A stretch of 29,486 nt of DNA, taken from the NCBI GenBank assembly GCA_018920255.1, contig JAHLMR010000007.1, positions 1-29,486 of the forward strand, read 5' to 3'. Shown piece after piece: positions 1-7,505 of the stretch. Made by a program: the position numbers and the translations under genes. Each line of letters starts with the position of its first letter. Position 1 is the stretch's first letter. Origin of the DNA: Candidatus Aenigmatarchaeota archaeon. Its GTDB lineage: Archaea; Aenigmatarchaeota; Aenigmatarchaeia; Aenigmatarchaeales; JAHLMR01. The notes under the pieces are model-generated. The model worked only from the letters and a program-made list of their open reading frames with translations. It had not been told where the DNA came from and ran no database searches.

Positions 1-533
1 GGAGAATAGGTAGAAGTAAAATATTGATATAGTAAGTATAAAGATATGATAAAGATAATAGCAACTAATATTGGTGGAAAAGCAAATATAGAAAAAATTA
101 ATGCAATTCCAGCAATACTTACTAATCCTAAAAGAATTTCTTGCCAGTGATTTTGAACTGCTCTTAAAATAGCAGAGAAAAAGTTTGCTGAAGCTTCTAA
201 TAGTTTTAAACCTGCTTCAATAAACTTTCCTTGAGAAATTAAATAAAATATAGAAGATATTGTATTAAATCCATCGTTAAATGATTTTTTAAGAAATTTT
301 AAAAGACCAGATAAAGCATCACCATTAGAATTTCCCTTAGTATTTTTATTATAGTAATATATAGCACCAAAGCCTGCTCCAAAACTAATTACAGAACTTA
401 TAATTTTATCAAAAGAAGTTGCTTGTCCGGAGATTGGATTAAAAGGTACTGCAAATCCGGGTAGAGAAAAAGATAGTATAGATAAAAAAATAAAAAGAAA
501 TTGACGTTTAAGGAGTTTATTTATTACTTTCAT
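1..533 (-). CDS. Membrane/secreted protein with signal peptide, C-terminus cut by window edge
   Basis: An open frame runs without a stop from an ATG at 533 to the window edge, so about 177 residues are visible and the C-terminus is missing. The N-terminus is basic, then hydrophobic (KLLKRQ, then FLFIFLSILSFSLPGFA), which is a typical signal peptide with a cleavage-like site near residue 28. A glycine-rich hydrophobic stretch (SFGAGFGAIYYY) and, near the visible end, a long hydrophobic region of about 40 residues suggest two or three membrane segments. I do not recognise a family. The gene lies downstream of tRNA-Met on the same strand. Codon composition matches the neighbours. Function unknown. 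Confidence 0.7.
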   Translation of the reverse strand, partial: MKVINKLLKRQFLFIFLSILSFSLPGFAVPFNPISGQATSFDKIISSVISFGAGFGAIYYYNKNTKGNSNGDALSGLLKFLKKSFNDGFNTISSIFYLISQGKFIEAGLKLLEASANFFSAILRAVQNHWQEILLGLVSIAGIALIFSIFAFPPILVAIIFIISLYLLYQYFTSTYS

Positions 534-647
534 TATAAATAATTTAATTTTATTTATATTTAAAACTTGAAAAATAAAATAAATTTTTTATTGATATGTA
601 ATAAGTTTCTAAATTTGTGAATTTAAAATTGGTGTCGGGGGCGGGGA

Positions 648-758
648 TTTCTCTGCAACTTCTTCGAAGCTTCTTTTTCAAAAAAAGAAGCTTCAGCAAG
701 AAAAACTGTCTTTCTTGATGCAACTTCTTTTTTAAAGAAGTTGCAAAGAAGGTTCTTC
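648..758 (-). other. 111-nt hairpin-array intron in T-loop of tRNA-Met (59/60)
   Basis: The insert splits the T-loop after TTCAAA. Plus-strand hairpins: AAAGAAG/CTTCTTT (745-761, overlapping the exon edge), an 11-bp stem 720-744, a 7-bp stem 697-717, and a 13-bp stem 666-694. A relaxed BHB can be drawn with TTC/GAG as central helix and 5' bulge AA^G. The tract 649-776, including the T-stem 5' half and variable loop, is identical over 128 nt to 20090-20217 in tRNA-Lys. Confidence 0.82.
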
Positions 759-780
759 TTTGAACCCGCGACCTTCAGAT

Positions 781-816
781 ATCTCATTGATTTATTCTCG
801 AAACTCATAAATCTAT
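781..816 (-). other. 36-nt canonical 37/38 intron of tRNA-Met
   Basis: A textbook archaeal bulge-helix-bulge: outer helix TCAGA/TCTGA, central helix CTCA/TGAG, 5' bulge TA^A, 3' bulge AT^A, inner helix GATTTAT/ATAAATC. Splicing restores the anticodon loop CTCATAA. Position 37/38 is the commonest intron site in archaeal tRNAs. Confidence 0.9.
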
Positions 817-833
817 TATGAGTCTGACGCTCT

Positions 834-848
834 TTCCTGCAATAATGT
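834..848 (-). other. 15-nt intron in D-loop of tRNA-Met (20/21)
   Basis: The interrupted D-arm folds as a very compact bulge-helix-bulge: outer helix GCTC/GAGC, central 4-bp helix CCTG/CAGG, 5' bulge GTA cut as GT^A, 3' bulge AAA cut as AA^A, and an inner mini-hairpin CA-TTAT-TG. Cutting at the standard place in each bulge joins GT to A and gives the normal loop AGCCTGGTA. The pairing is read directly; excision is inference. Confidence 0.8.
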
Positions 849-892
849 ACCAGGCTGAGCCACCCCGACTTTAAAAAAATAATAAAAATTAG

Positions 893-901
893 AATTTATA
901 A
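893..901 (-). promoter_or_regulatory. Probable TATA box for tRNA-Met
   Basis: An AT-only TTATAAATT-type motif is centred about 28 bases upstream of the mature tRNA 5' end, the usual archaeal box A distance. It overlaps the stop codon of the Lon-like gene. Based on position and composition only. Confidence 0.4.
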
Positions 902-1615
902 ATTAAAATATTTAAGTGCATCATATATATTATTCACTGCAATTACTTGTATACCTTCTATTACAATATCTTTAATATTTTTCTTTTCATATCTTTTTTC
1001 ACAAATTTCATAACCATTTTGATTTATACATTTTTCAACTGGTGTATAAATATCTTGTTTAAAATTTTCTTCTGGAATTAGAAATATACTAACTCCTTTA
1101 CTTTTTGCTGCTTTAATTTTTTCTAAAATTCCTCCAACTTCTCCTATACTTCCATCTTTTTCTATTGTTCCGGTAATTATAATGCTTTGATTAATAGATT
1201 TGTTTTTTAATGCTGCTATTGTTGCTATTGTAATTGCTGCACCTGCAGAAGATCCTCCTACTAATGTAGCATTATCTGTTTTTATTGTATAGATAATATC
1301 AATATTATTAGTATTTATTCTAGTAATTTCTTCTGCTATTTTTTTAGCTGTTTGAATAGAATCCTGAGTATCAACCCAAAATTTTATTTTATCTATATTA
1401 GTAAGAATTTTTCCAGAACCCGGTTGTATCTCAACTATTAGTTCAGTTAGCACACCTTTATTGTTTTCATCTACTGCAGGTAAATACATTTTTACATATG
1501 AAGAATTTATTTGGGTTTCCTCATAAGAAATTTGATTTTGAAAATAAAAAAATAATAAAAAATATGTTAAAAATATGAAAATTAATATTAAAATAAAATA
1601 TTTAGTATTTTTCAT
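896..1615 (-). CDS. Membrane-anchored Lon-like (S16) serine protease
   Basis: 239 residues. An N-terminal membrane anchor (about residues 7-26) is followed by an S16 Lon-type proteolytic domain. The catalytic serine lies in GGSSAGAA (about Ser123) and the catalytic lysine in GGILEKIKAA (about Lys166), giving the Ser-Lys dyad of the family; the GTIEKDGSIGEVGG segment between is also typical. There is no AAA+ domain, so this is an archaeal stand-alone Lon-like protease rather than LonB; it probably acts at the outer face of the membrane, possibly on envelope proteins. The frame is open back to 1684, but that extension overlaps the small zinc-ribbon gene at 1641-1793 and lacks a membrane-anchor look, so the ATG at 1615 is preferred. 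Confidence 0.85.
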   Translation of the reverse strand: MKNTKYFILILIFIFLTYFLLFFYFQNQISYEETQINSSYVKMYLPAVDENNKGVLTELIVEIQPGSGKILTNIDKIKFWVDTQDSIQTAKKIAEEITRINTNNIDIIYTIKTDNATLVGGSSAGAAITIATIAALKNKSINQSIIITGTIEKDGSIGEVGGILEKIKAAKSKGVSIFLIPEENFKQDIYTPVEKCINQNGYEICEKRYEKKNIKDIVIEGIQVIAVNNIYDALKYFNL

Positions 1616-1640
1616 AATCTTATAAATAATTTGATAGTAT

Positions 1641-1793
1641 TTATTTTTTTGCTTTACCGAGAATTCTAAAAACTTTTGTTCCACATGTAGGACAAACTCC
1701 TTGAATAGCCTTTAATCCATTTTTCATTTCAACTTCTCTTGCATCCTTTATTTCAACTGTTTTTTTACATTTCATACATCTACCTTCTGTCAT
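1641..1793 (-). CDS. Small zinc-ribbon protein (DUF5679-like)
   Basis: A 50-residue protein with two CxxC pairs (CMKC at residues 6-9 and CPTC at 34-37), a treble of charged residues between them (EIKDAREVEMKNG) and a basic tail. This is the pattern of the DUF5679 family of tiny archaeal zinc ribbons. A strong Shine-Dalgarno sequence GAGGTG lies 6 bases upstream of the ATG. It is the first gene ahead of the Lon-like protease on the same strand and diverges from the pilin gene. Function unknown; nucleic-acid or protein binding is plausible. Confidence 0.8.
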   Translation of the reverse strand: MTEGRCMKCKKTVEIKDAREVEMKNGLKAIQGVCPTCGTKVFRILGKAKK

Positions 1794-1862
1794 AAATAAC
1801 ACCTCTTTAAATAATATTTAAATAATAATAAAAATATTAAGTTATTAAAGATTGTGGTTTAT

Positions 1863-2285
1863 ATGAGAGGTATATCACCTTTAATAGCTTCAATTTTACT
1901 TATAGCCTTAACAATGACAATTGCTGTAATTCTTGCAAATTGGGCTACGGGAATAACACAACAAACATTAGCTACTACTCAAAGATGTATTGGTGCAAGA
2001 CTAGAATATACAACAGCAGATTATCCCAAATGGAATCCTTCTGATGGAAGCATAGTAGCAGTTATAACATCTTATGGGGCAACAATGGGAAAATTTAAGT
2101 TTGAAATACTTTTAACAAACGATACAATTTTAGTTTTTCCTGATAAAACTAATCTTATATTAGCATCTGGAAGTACTGGTACAGTTATGAGCGATCCAAT
2201 ATTAGTTTCAAGAGATAATATTAGAATGGTAAGAATAACTTCAAATTGTACAGATGTAAAAACAACATGGGAATCATTAAAATAA
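1863..2285 (+). CDS. Type IV pilin-like protein
   Basis: About 140 residues. The N-terminus MRGISPLIAS, followed by a hydrophobic helix ILLIALTMTIAVILANW, is the class III signal and assembly helix typical of archaeal pilins and archaellin-like proteins (DUF1628-type). The remaining domain is beta-rich and carries two cysteines (in TQRCIG and TSNCTD) that could form a disulfide, as in surface pilins. An upstream GTG at 1854 is in frame, but the ATG at 1863 places the charged RG directly before the helix and is preferred. Single gene between divergent and convergent neighbours. Confidence 0.75.
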   Translation: MRGISPLIASILLIALTMTIAVILANWATGITQQTLATTQRCIGARLEYTTADYPKWNPSDGSIVAVITSYGATMGKFKFEILLTNDTILVFPDKTNLILASGSTGTVMSDPILVSRDNIRMVRITSNCTDVKTTWESLK

Positions 2286-2286
2286 A

Positions 2287-2934
2287 TTACCAGCATTTTA
2301 TATAATTATTTAAAATTTCTATATTTACTGGCTCATAAAAAACATATTTTTCATCTAATATATATGCTGGAATTGAAGTAATATTATAATTTGTGAGAAG
2401 GATATCTATACTTGTAAGATTTAAATCTGTTGGTAAAGTTATGTATACTGTTTTAATCCCACATCTTTGTTTAAAATCAAAAAGCAATACATCCAAAATT
2501 TTTTGTTTTTCTGTTTTGTTATAATATGAATAAAAATAAATAACAGTTGAAAGTTTATCAGCACATAAATTTTTAAGTTTTAATGTATTTTTTAAAAGCT
2601 GAAGATCTAATAATGCATAATTTTGTTTTTCTAATAAAATTTCATTTGTTAATTTATTTGCAGTATCATAAAGTTCAATTTTTTTTCCAAAAAAATATAT
2701 TTTATCAGCTAAAATCCTATTTTGTTCTATTAAATAATCGCATTTTTCAGAAGTAGAAGCATTTATATACTCTTCAAAAAATTTTGCATCATTCCATAAA
2801 ATATTTATGTATAAATTTTCATTTTTTATTTCATTTAATCTTATAACTTCAGAGAGGTATCCAATCAAAAAGAAGGTAAAAATTATTATAAAAAAAATTA
2901 TTAATGTTTTTCCTATTAGGTTTTTTAGTTTCAT
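2287..2934 (-). CDS. Membrane-anchored protein with thioredoxin-like C-terminus, unknown function
   Basis: About 215 residues. One N-terminal membrane helix (about residues 8-25) is followed by an extracytoplasmic helical region with many lysines and a C-terminal part whose NYNITSIPAYILDEKYVF segment resembles the cis-proline region of thioredoxin folds (strand, S-I-P, strand, then a glycine-poor hairpin). No CxxC redox motif is visible, so a redox role is doubtful. The ATG at 2934 follows a GTGGT sequence and comes directly after the stop of the upstream glycosyltransferase, suggesting translational coupling. No firm family assignment. Confidence 0.6.
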   Translation of the reverse strand: MKLKNLIGKTLIIFFIIIFTFFLIGYLSEVIRLNEIKNENLYINILWNDAKFFEEYINASTSEKCDYLIEQNRILADKIYFFGKKIELYDTANKLTNEILLEKQNYALLDLQLLKNTLKLKNLCADKLSTVIYFYSYYNKTEKQKILDVLLFDFKQRCGIKTVYITLPTDLNLTSIDILLTNYNITSIPAYILDEKYVFYEPVNIEILNNYIKCW

Positions 2935-2936
2935 AA

Positions 2937-4160
2937 CTACCACGAATATGATTTTGTTAAAAACTTTATTGTTGAATGAATATAATTTAATGGTGTTAAG
3001 AATATATAAATTGTTAAAAATATTATTAAAATGAAAAAATTATCTTTAATTTTTATTTTTAAATTTATTTTATGAAAGCTTAACCATATCCATAAAAAAG
3101 ATGAAAATATAGAAAAAATACTTAAAATTATAAAAATATTAGGCAAAAGTAAGCTATCAAAATTCAGAATATTTAATAAGTTTACACCATAAAAAGATGA
3201 TGAAAATATAATAAGAATATCATAAAGCCTTGTTAAAATTAAATAAACTGTTAATATAAGCCCCAAAATTGTGAAAAAATATGCAGATATAAATAATGGA
3301 ATAACAAAACAACCAAATCCACTATATTTAGTATTAAATAACATATCTATATGTTTTATTGTTGTTTGCATTCCACCAATATTCCATCTTATTCTTTGAT
3401 GCCACCATTGTTTAAATGTTTCAGGAACAGAAGTTAAAATTTTTATTGGGACTGACATTTTTATTTTATATCCATGTCTTAAAATTCTCCATGCAATTTC
3501 TATATCTTCAGTCATATTATTTTTATCAAAACCACCTATTTCTTTTAATACTTTTTTTCTATAAAGAGCAAATGGTCCTGGAGTTACATATATTGCATTT
3601 AAATTTTCTAAAATTTTTCTACTTAGAATATATAAGATATATTCAATACTTTGGAGTTTTTCTATTATATTTTTTGGCCTATCAACAAAAATAGAAACTG
3701 TTACTGCAGCAACATCTTTATCTTCAAAAAAACCAATAGATTTTAGTAATGCATCTTTTGAAGGATATGTATCAGCATCTATAGTAACAATTATCTCTCC
3801 CTTAGCTTTTTTTAATCCATAATTTAATGCATCTGCTTTTCCTCCATTTTTCTTAGAAAAAACTTTAATTCCTTTTATTTTTTTTAAAATTTCTAAAGAA
3901 TTATCTGTTGAACCATCATTTATAACTATAATTTCAAATTTTTTAGGATATTTTAATTTTTTAACATATTCTATAGTTTTTTTAATACATTTTTCTTTAT
4001 TATAAACAGGTATTAAAATACTTACAGAAGGGAAACTTTTTGGCTTAGAATATGAAACTATATTTTTTCTTGAAATATAAAATAGATTAAAGAAAAAAAT
4101 CATGAAAAAAATACTTGAAATAATTAAAAACAAAAATATCCAATCTAATAAATACATCAT
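2937..4160 (-). CDS. Membrane glycosyltransferase, family GT2
   Basis: 407 residues. One N-terminal membrane helix, a cytoplasmic GT-A domain (about 43-270) and three or more C-terminal helices (about 285-400). Hallmarks: SILIPVYN at 48-54, NDGST at 81-85, GGKADALN at 106-113, the metal-binding DAD at 128-130, the TED at 217-219 (catalytic acid region) and QRIRW at 255-259. The QxxRW motif places it with processive-type enzymes such as poly-N-acetylglucosamine, cellulose or hyaluronan synthases, or archaeal dolichol-sugar synthases. It may add or build surface sugars; its position next to the S-layer gene suggests glycan decoration of the envelope. Sugar donor unknown. Confidence 0.88.
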   Translation of the reverse strand: MMYLLDWIFLFLIISSIFFMIFFFNLFYISRKNIVSYSKPKSFPSVSILIPVYNKEKCIKKTIEYVKKLKYPKKFEIIVINDGSTDNSLEILKKIKGIKVFSKKNGGKADALNYGLKKAKGEIIVTIDADTYPSKDALLKSIGFFEDKDVAAVTVSIFVDRPKNIIEKLQSIEYILYILSRKILENLNAIYVTPGPFALYRKKVLKEIGGFDKNNMTEDIEIAWRILRHGYKIKMSVPIKILTSVPETFKQWWHQRIRWNIGGMQTTIKHIDMLFNTKYSGFGCFVIPLFISAYFFTILGLILTVYLILTRLYDILIIFSSSFYGVNLLNILNFDSLLLPNIFIILSIFSIFSSFLWIWLSFHKINLKIKIKDNFFILIIFLTIYIFLTPLNYIHSTIKFLTKSYSW

Positions 4161-4175
4161 AATTAATACCTTAAG

Positions 4176-4213
4176 AAAAAATTAAATAAAAACCTGATGG
4201 AAAAACCATCAGG
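4176..4213 (-). terminator. Hairpin plus T-tract terminator of S-layer gene
   Basis: An 8-bp perfect stem CCTGATGG/CCATCAGG (4193-4200 and 4206-4213) with a 5-base loop. Read on the minus strand it starts 12 bases past the S-layer stop and is followed by TTTTTATTT, the form of an intrinsic terminator. Confidence 0.75.
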
Positions 4214-4225
4214 CTAATTTAAATT

Positions 4226-6364
4226 CTATTGTACAACTACTGTTTGGAAGTTTTCTCCAGTTACTTTTGCTGAACTGGATGTTATGCTTGCAAGTTTTGT
4301 TCCATCTTGTACTACACGTGCTGCAAGCATTGTATCTTGTGCGCGTGTTCCAGCAATAATTAAAGCTGTCTTTCCTGATGTAAATGCATCTTTAACAACT
4401 TTAATTATTCCAAAGTTTTCTGCTGGCCAGTTTTCACATGTGTAATCAAACTTTCCTGCTGTTGCTAAATCTGCAACTAAGCTGTTTACACATGGACCTC
4501 CTACTAATACTAAATCATAGCCAGATTTATCACTTGCTGAAACTTCGCTGTCAAGTTTAACTACATTTGATGTTATTGGTACTGCTTCTTTATAAGTTGT
4601 TCCTCCAGCAGCAGATGTTTGTATTCCTAATCCAAATTTTCCTTTTACTTGTTGTGCTGGATATTTTATTACAACTTTATTGTTTCCAGCATTTGTTTTT
4701 ACATTAACTAATGTTATTCCAAAATCTGATACGATGTCATGTTCCCATGTTCCAACTTCCGCTGGATTGCCTGCTGTATTATCAAATTTTACATCTCCTG
4801 TTTCTGCATCATCACTAGTTCCTAATCTTATTTTTTTGTCAGCGCTATTATAGTTATAATATGCTTCCCAAGCATTATTTGTTTTTGTACCGAATAGTTT
4901 AGGATGTGTGTTATTTGTATAATTTATTGTATCTGTTGTTTGATCATATGTTAAGCTAGCAATGGTAACCCCTGATGCTCCAGATGCATCTTTCCATTCT
5001 GTTGCATTTACATATCTTGAAGATTTTGAATCATAGTATACAACCATTATATGCTTGTCTGATGTTGTTTTATTAATTAACATATATACATCTTTTTGAT
5101 AACCTTCAACACCATTTATGTTAAATATTGGAACATCTGAGGATAATTTTATTGCAGCTACTTCACTTGATGGTACTAAAATACCATATCCAGATGATGC
5201 TGTACTATTATATACTGTAAATCCAGAAACCGGTGAAATTGTTATTGTTGCATATTTGTTTACTGTAAATCCTTCAAATACAAATCCTGTATAATCTTCA
5301 GGGGTCATTAATTTTTCTCCTGATTTTAGATAAAATGTATTTCCATCTTTATCAGTACCACTGAATTTTACTCCTATGTAATCACTTGTACCCCATTTAT
5401 TTGTATTAGCAAAGCTTATATCCCATTGCCATGATTGATCATTTTCAGTGTATAAATCTCCAGAATTTATTGTTTTTTCAATATCTGACCCAACCGCTGC
5501 AAAAATCTCTGCTTTTGCTACTCCATATACTTGAAATTCATATGCATTTTGTAAATATATTTTTAGATTTCCATTATCAAATTCTTCTGTTGAGCCTTTT
5601 GTTATAATCTTTTGATCAACTAGTGATCCTCCTTTATAAACTGCTATTTCAGCCTGTGTTGAACTTCCCATTATAAATTTTATTTCATAATCTCCAACTG
5701 TTAAGCTTCTTGTTGCATCAATTGTTCCTTTAGTTCCTTTTAATACAGTTATTGAACTACCACCGATTCTTGTTAACAAATAGTCTTTACCTAATATTTT
5801 TATTGAAAGAGGTTTTGTTGCGCTTAATCCACTTAAATCAACTGTTTGAGTTGATATTATTCTATATTCAAATCCGCCTAAATCTTTTGCAACAACTGTT
5901 CCATTATAGATATCTTTATTATTATCTAATGTCATACCTGTACCTAATACTATTTTTTCTTGTAGTGTTGTTTTGTTTCCACCAAAGTTTATATCAAATT
6001 CTTTTAAAGATGGTATTGAAACACTACTAAATTGTGTTGTTCCAAATGCATTATCTATATCTCCGCCAAATTCTACTTCTCTTTCTGGTCCATCAACTTT
6101 AGCTAATCCTGTTCCTGCAACAGATTTTTCTATTGTTGCTTTTCCTGCTAACATTACTGCAACATTTATTGCTCCTGCTACATCTTCTGCTTTTGCATTT
6201 GCTCCAACTACGAATAATGGAAAGCTTACTGTACTATCTGTTACTGATACTAAATCACTGATTTTATTTACTTGAGTTATAGTTGCTGCCATTACAGGTG
6301 CTGCTACTGTTAATCCTGTCATTAAAGCAGATCCTGCTATTGCAGCTAATTTTCTAAATTGCAT
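4226..6364 (-). CDS. S-layer surface protein
   Basis: 712 residues with a clear signal peptide (MQFRKLAAIAGSALMTGLTVAAPVMAA, cleavage after about residue 27). The mature protein is acidic, rich in Thr, Ser, Gly and Val, and beta-strand-like throughout, with no catalytic motif. The N-terminal segment after the signal (TQVNKISDLVSV...FPLFVVGANAKAEDVAGAINVAVMLAG) and the C-terminal part with VLVGGPCVNSLVADLA and GTRAQDTMLAARVVQ match the conserved ends of the archaeal S-layer family (S_layer_N/S_layer_C, as in Methanococcales and several DPANN). It would form the cell-surface lattice. A strong GGAGG lies 10 bases upstream of the ATG. It has its own promoter, structured leader and terminator, consistent with high expression. 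Only two cysteines, both near the C-terminus, are seen. Confidence 0.9.
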   Translation of the reverse strand: MQFRKLAAIAGSALMTGLTVAAPVMAATITQVNKISDLVSVTDSTVSFPLFVVGANAKAEDVAGAINVAVMLAGKATIEKSVAGTGLAKVDGPEREVEFGGDIDNAFGTTQFSSVSIPSLKEFDINFGGNKTTLQEKIVLGTGMTLDNNKDIYNGTVVAKDLGGFEYRIISTQTVDLSGLSATKPLSIKILGKDYLLTRIGGSSITVLKGTKGTIDATRSLTVGDYEIKFIMGSSTQAEIAVYKGGSLVDQKIITKGSTEEFDNGNLKIYLQNAYEFQVYGVAKAEIFAAVGSDIEKTINSGDLYTENDQSWQWDISFANTNKWGTSDYIGVKFSGTDKDGNTFYLKSGEKLMTPEDYTGFVFEGFTVNKYATITISPVSGFTVYNSTASSGYGILVPSSEVAAIKLSSDVPIFNINGVEGYQKDVYMLINKTTSDKHIMVVYYDSKSSRYVNATEWKDASGASGVTIASLTYDQTTDTINYTNNTHPKLFGTKTNNAWEAYYNYNSADKKIRLGTSDDAETGDVKFDNTAGNPAEVGTWEHDIVSDFGITLVNVKTNAGNNKVVIKYPAQQVKGKFGLGIQTSAAGGTTYKEAVPITSNVVKLDSEVSASDKSGYDLVLVGGPCVNSLVADLATAGKFDYTCENWPAENFGIIKVVKDAFTSGKTALIIAGTRAQDTMLAARVVQDGTKLASITSSSAKVTGENFQTVVVQ

Positions 6365-6386
6365 TTATTTCATTCCTCCTTTTTAT

Positions 6387-6440
6387 TTTTTGTGCGGTGA
6401 ATGCACAAAAATATAGAGTGCTAACTTTTTGTAGCACTCT
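6387..6440 (-). promoter_or_regulatory. S-layer mRNA leader with two hairpins
   Basis: Two perfect 9-bp hairpins follow each other in the leader: AGAGTGCTA/TAGCACTCT (6415-6423 with 6432-6440) and TTTTTGTGC/GCACAAAAA (6387-6395 with 6403-6411). If transcription starts about 25 bases from the TATA-like element at 6461-6468, the first stem sits at the very 5' end of the mRNA. A stabilising or regulatory 5' stem-loop pair is the likely role (inference). Confidence 0.6.
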
Positions 6441-6460
6441 TTTCATATTAAAATATTATG

Positions 6461-6468
6461 ATATAAGG
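6461..6468 (-). promoter_or_regulatory. Probable TATA box for S-layer gene
   Basis: CCTTATAT on the minus strand, about 25 bases before the first leader hairpin. Of several AT-rich stretches in this 253-base gap it is the one with a C-rich (CCCC) element just upstream. Not proven. Confidence 0.35.
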
Positions 6469-6617
6469 GGTTATTAAATTTTCTTTAAACTGTTTCTATA
6501 TTGTTTTTTATATTAAAAATATTATTTTTTAAATTAAAAATAAATTATATAAATGCTTTAAAAAGTTTATAATGGTGTTTTATAACTTATTTTTTAATAA
6601 AAAGTAATTTAAATATA

Positions 6618-7505
6618 TTATTTTTTTGAAAATTCTTTAACAACATAAATCCTGTTAGAACGTCCAATTCTTTCTAATCTTATTATTCCTCTCTCACTTA
6701 AATTCTTTAAAACCTTAGAAACTTTTGCTTTAGAAAATTTACTTTCTCTAACGATTACTTTTTGATTAACACCATCTCCATGTTTTAATATTAATTCCAT
6801 TATTAATTTTTCATCTGATTTTAAAATTGGGAGAAATATTTGTACTCCAAGTTTTTTTCTAAACCTAAAAATTAAAATAATTATTAAAATTGAAACAGTA
6901 GCTATTATAATTGTAATTAATGGAATTTCTGTTTTTTCTTTTATTAAAGATTCATAAAATATTTGGAATGATAAAAGTTCACCTAATGGTAAATTGTTTT
7001 TTTGCCAATAAACAAAAATTTTTCTTCCATCACTTGCAATATTTCCATATGTTGGAATTATTGATTCTCTATCAGAAATTATTGCTGTTCCTTCAGGTAA
7101 ATATACTTTATATAAAAATGAATTTATTGTATCATAAACAATGAATTCTTTTTTAAATGAAAAAATATTATTTTCTTTTTTTATATTTGAGGAAATAAAA
7201 TTAATTTTTAAACTTCTGTTTGATTCAGATGCTAATTTTGTATCACAAATCAATAAATTTCTATCAGCTGATTTAGATAATTCACAAGATGCAGGAAAAT
7301 TAGAAGAATAAGAAAAGTTTTTAATATCGAATAAAAATGAAATTTTTACTTGGGATGTTTCATTTGGTTCTATTGTCATTATAATATTATCAGTTATCAA
7401 ATTATCATAAATTATTGATTCTTCACCAAAATAAATTATTTTAGAAAATGATGCCTGAGAAAATAAAAAAATAAATAATAGTATAGTAATTAAATATCTA
7501 TTCAT
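6618..7505 (-). CDS. Membrane-anchored winged-helix regulator with extracytoplasmic domain
   Basis: 295 residues. Signal peptide/anchor (1-21), an extracytoplasmic beta-rich domain (about 22-195), one transmembrane helix (about 195-214, IPLITIIIATVSILIIILIF), a basic border (RFRKK) and a cytoplasmic winged-helix domain (about 228-295: KSDEKLIMELILKHGDG, then SKAKVSKVLKNLSERGIIRLERIGRSN). This architecture is known in archaeal membrane HTH proteins (DUF7343/DUF7345-like) and suggests a one-component sensor that couples an outside signal to transcription. Its start overlaps the end of the upstream gene by 4 bases, so the two are probably co-translated. It lies upstream of the S-layer gene, a possible target (inference). 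Confidence 0.8.
   Translation of the reverse strand: MNRYLITILLFIFLFSQASFSKIIYFGEESIIYDNLITDNIIMTIEPNETSQVKISFLFDIKNFSYSSNFPASCELSKSADRNLLICDTKLASESNRSLKINFISSNIKKENNIFSFKKEFIVYDTINSFLYKVYLPEGTAIISDRESIIPTYGNIASDGRKIFVYWQKNNLPLGELLSFQIFYESLIKEKTEIPLITIIIATVSILIIILIFRFRKKLGVQIFLPILKSDEKLIMELILKHGDGVNQKVIVRESKFSKAKVSKVLKNLSERGIIRLERIGRSNRIYVVKEFSKK

Larger units (their letters stand above)
630..869 (-). tRNA. tRNA-Met(CAT), elongator, with three introns
   Basis: The acceptor stem GTCGGGG (869-863) pairs with CCCCGAC (640-634), followed by A73 and an encoded CCA (632-630). The D-stem is GCTC/GAGC, the anticodon stem TCAGA/TCTGA, the anticodon CAT (820-818) in the loop CTCATAA, and the T-stem GCGGG/CCCGC. 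The gene is interrupted three times: 834-848 in the D-loop, 781-816 at 37/38, and 648-758 in the T-loop. Removing all three restores an ordinary elongator tRNA-Met. One oddity is that the T-loop after intron removal reads TTCAAATC, one base too long, unless the 3' splice site is one base further downstream (C646). Confidence 0.93.

Noticed and set aside
648-758. Hairpin arrays as transcription terminators or a CRISPR array
   Set aside because: They lie inside tRNA genes between the two T-stem halves; hairpins differ from each other and there are no regular spacers.
623-808. Open frame on minus strand across tRNA-Met
   Set aside because: It lies wholly in tRNA exon and intron hairpin sequence; no ribosome-binding site and no plausible protein pattern.
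1616-1684. Longer N-terminus for the Lon-like protease
   Set aside because: Overlaps the well-supported DUF5679-type gene and would put a polar stretch before the membrane anchor.
2072-2296. Minus-strand open frame opposite the pilin
   Set aside because: Shadow of the pilin gene with no ribosome-binding site.
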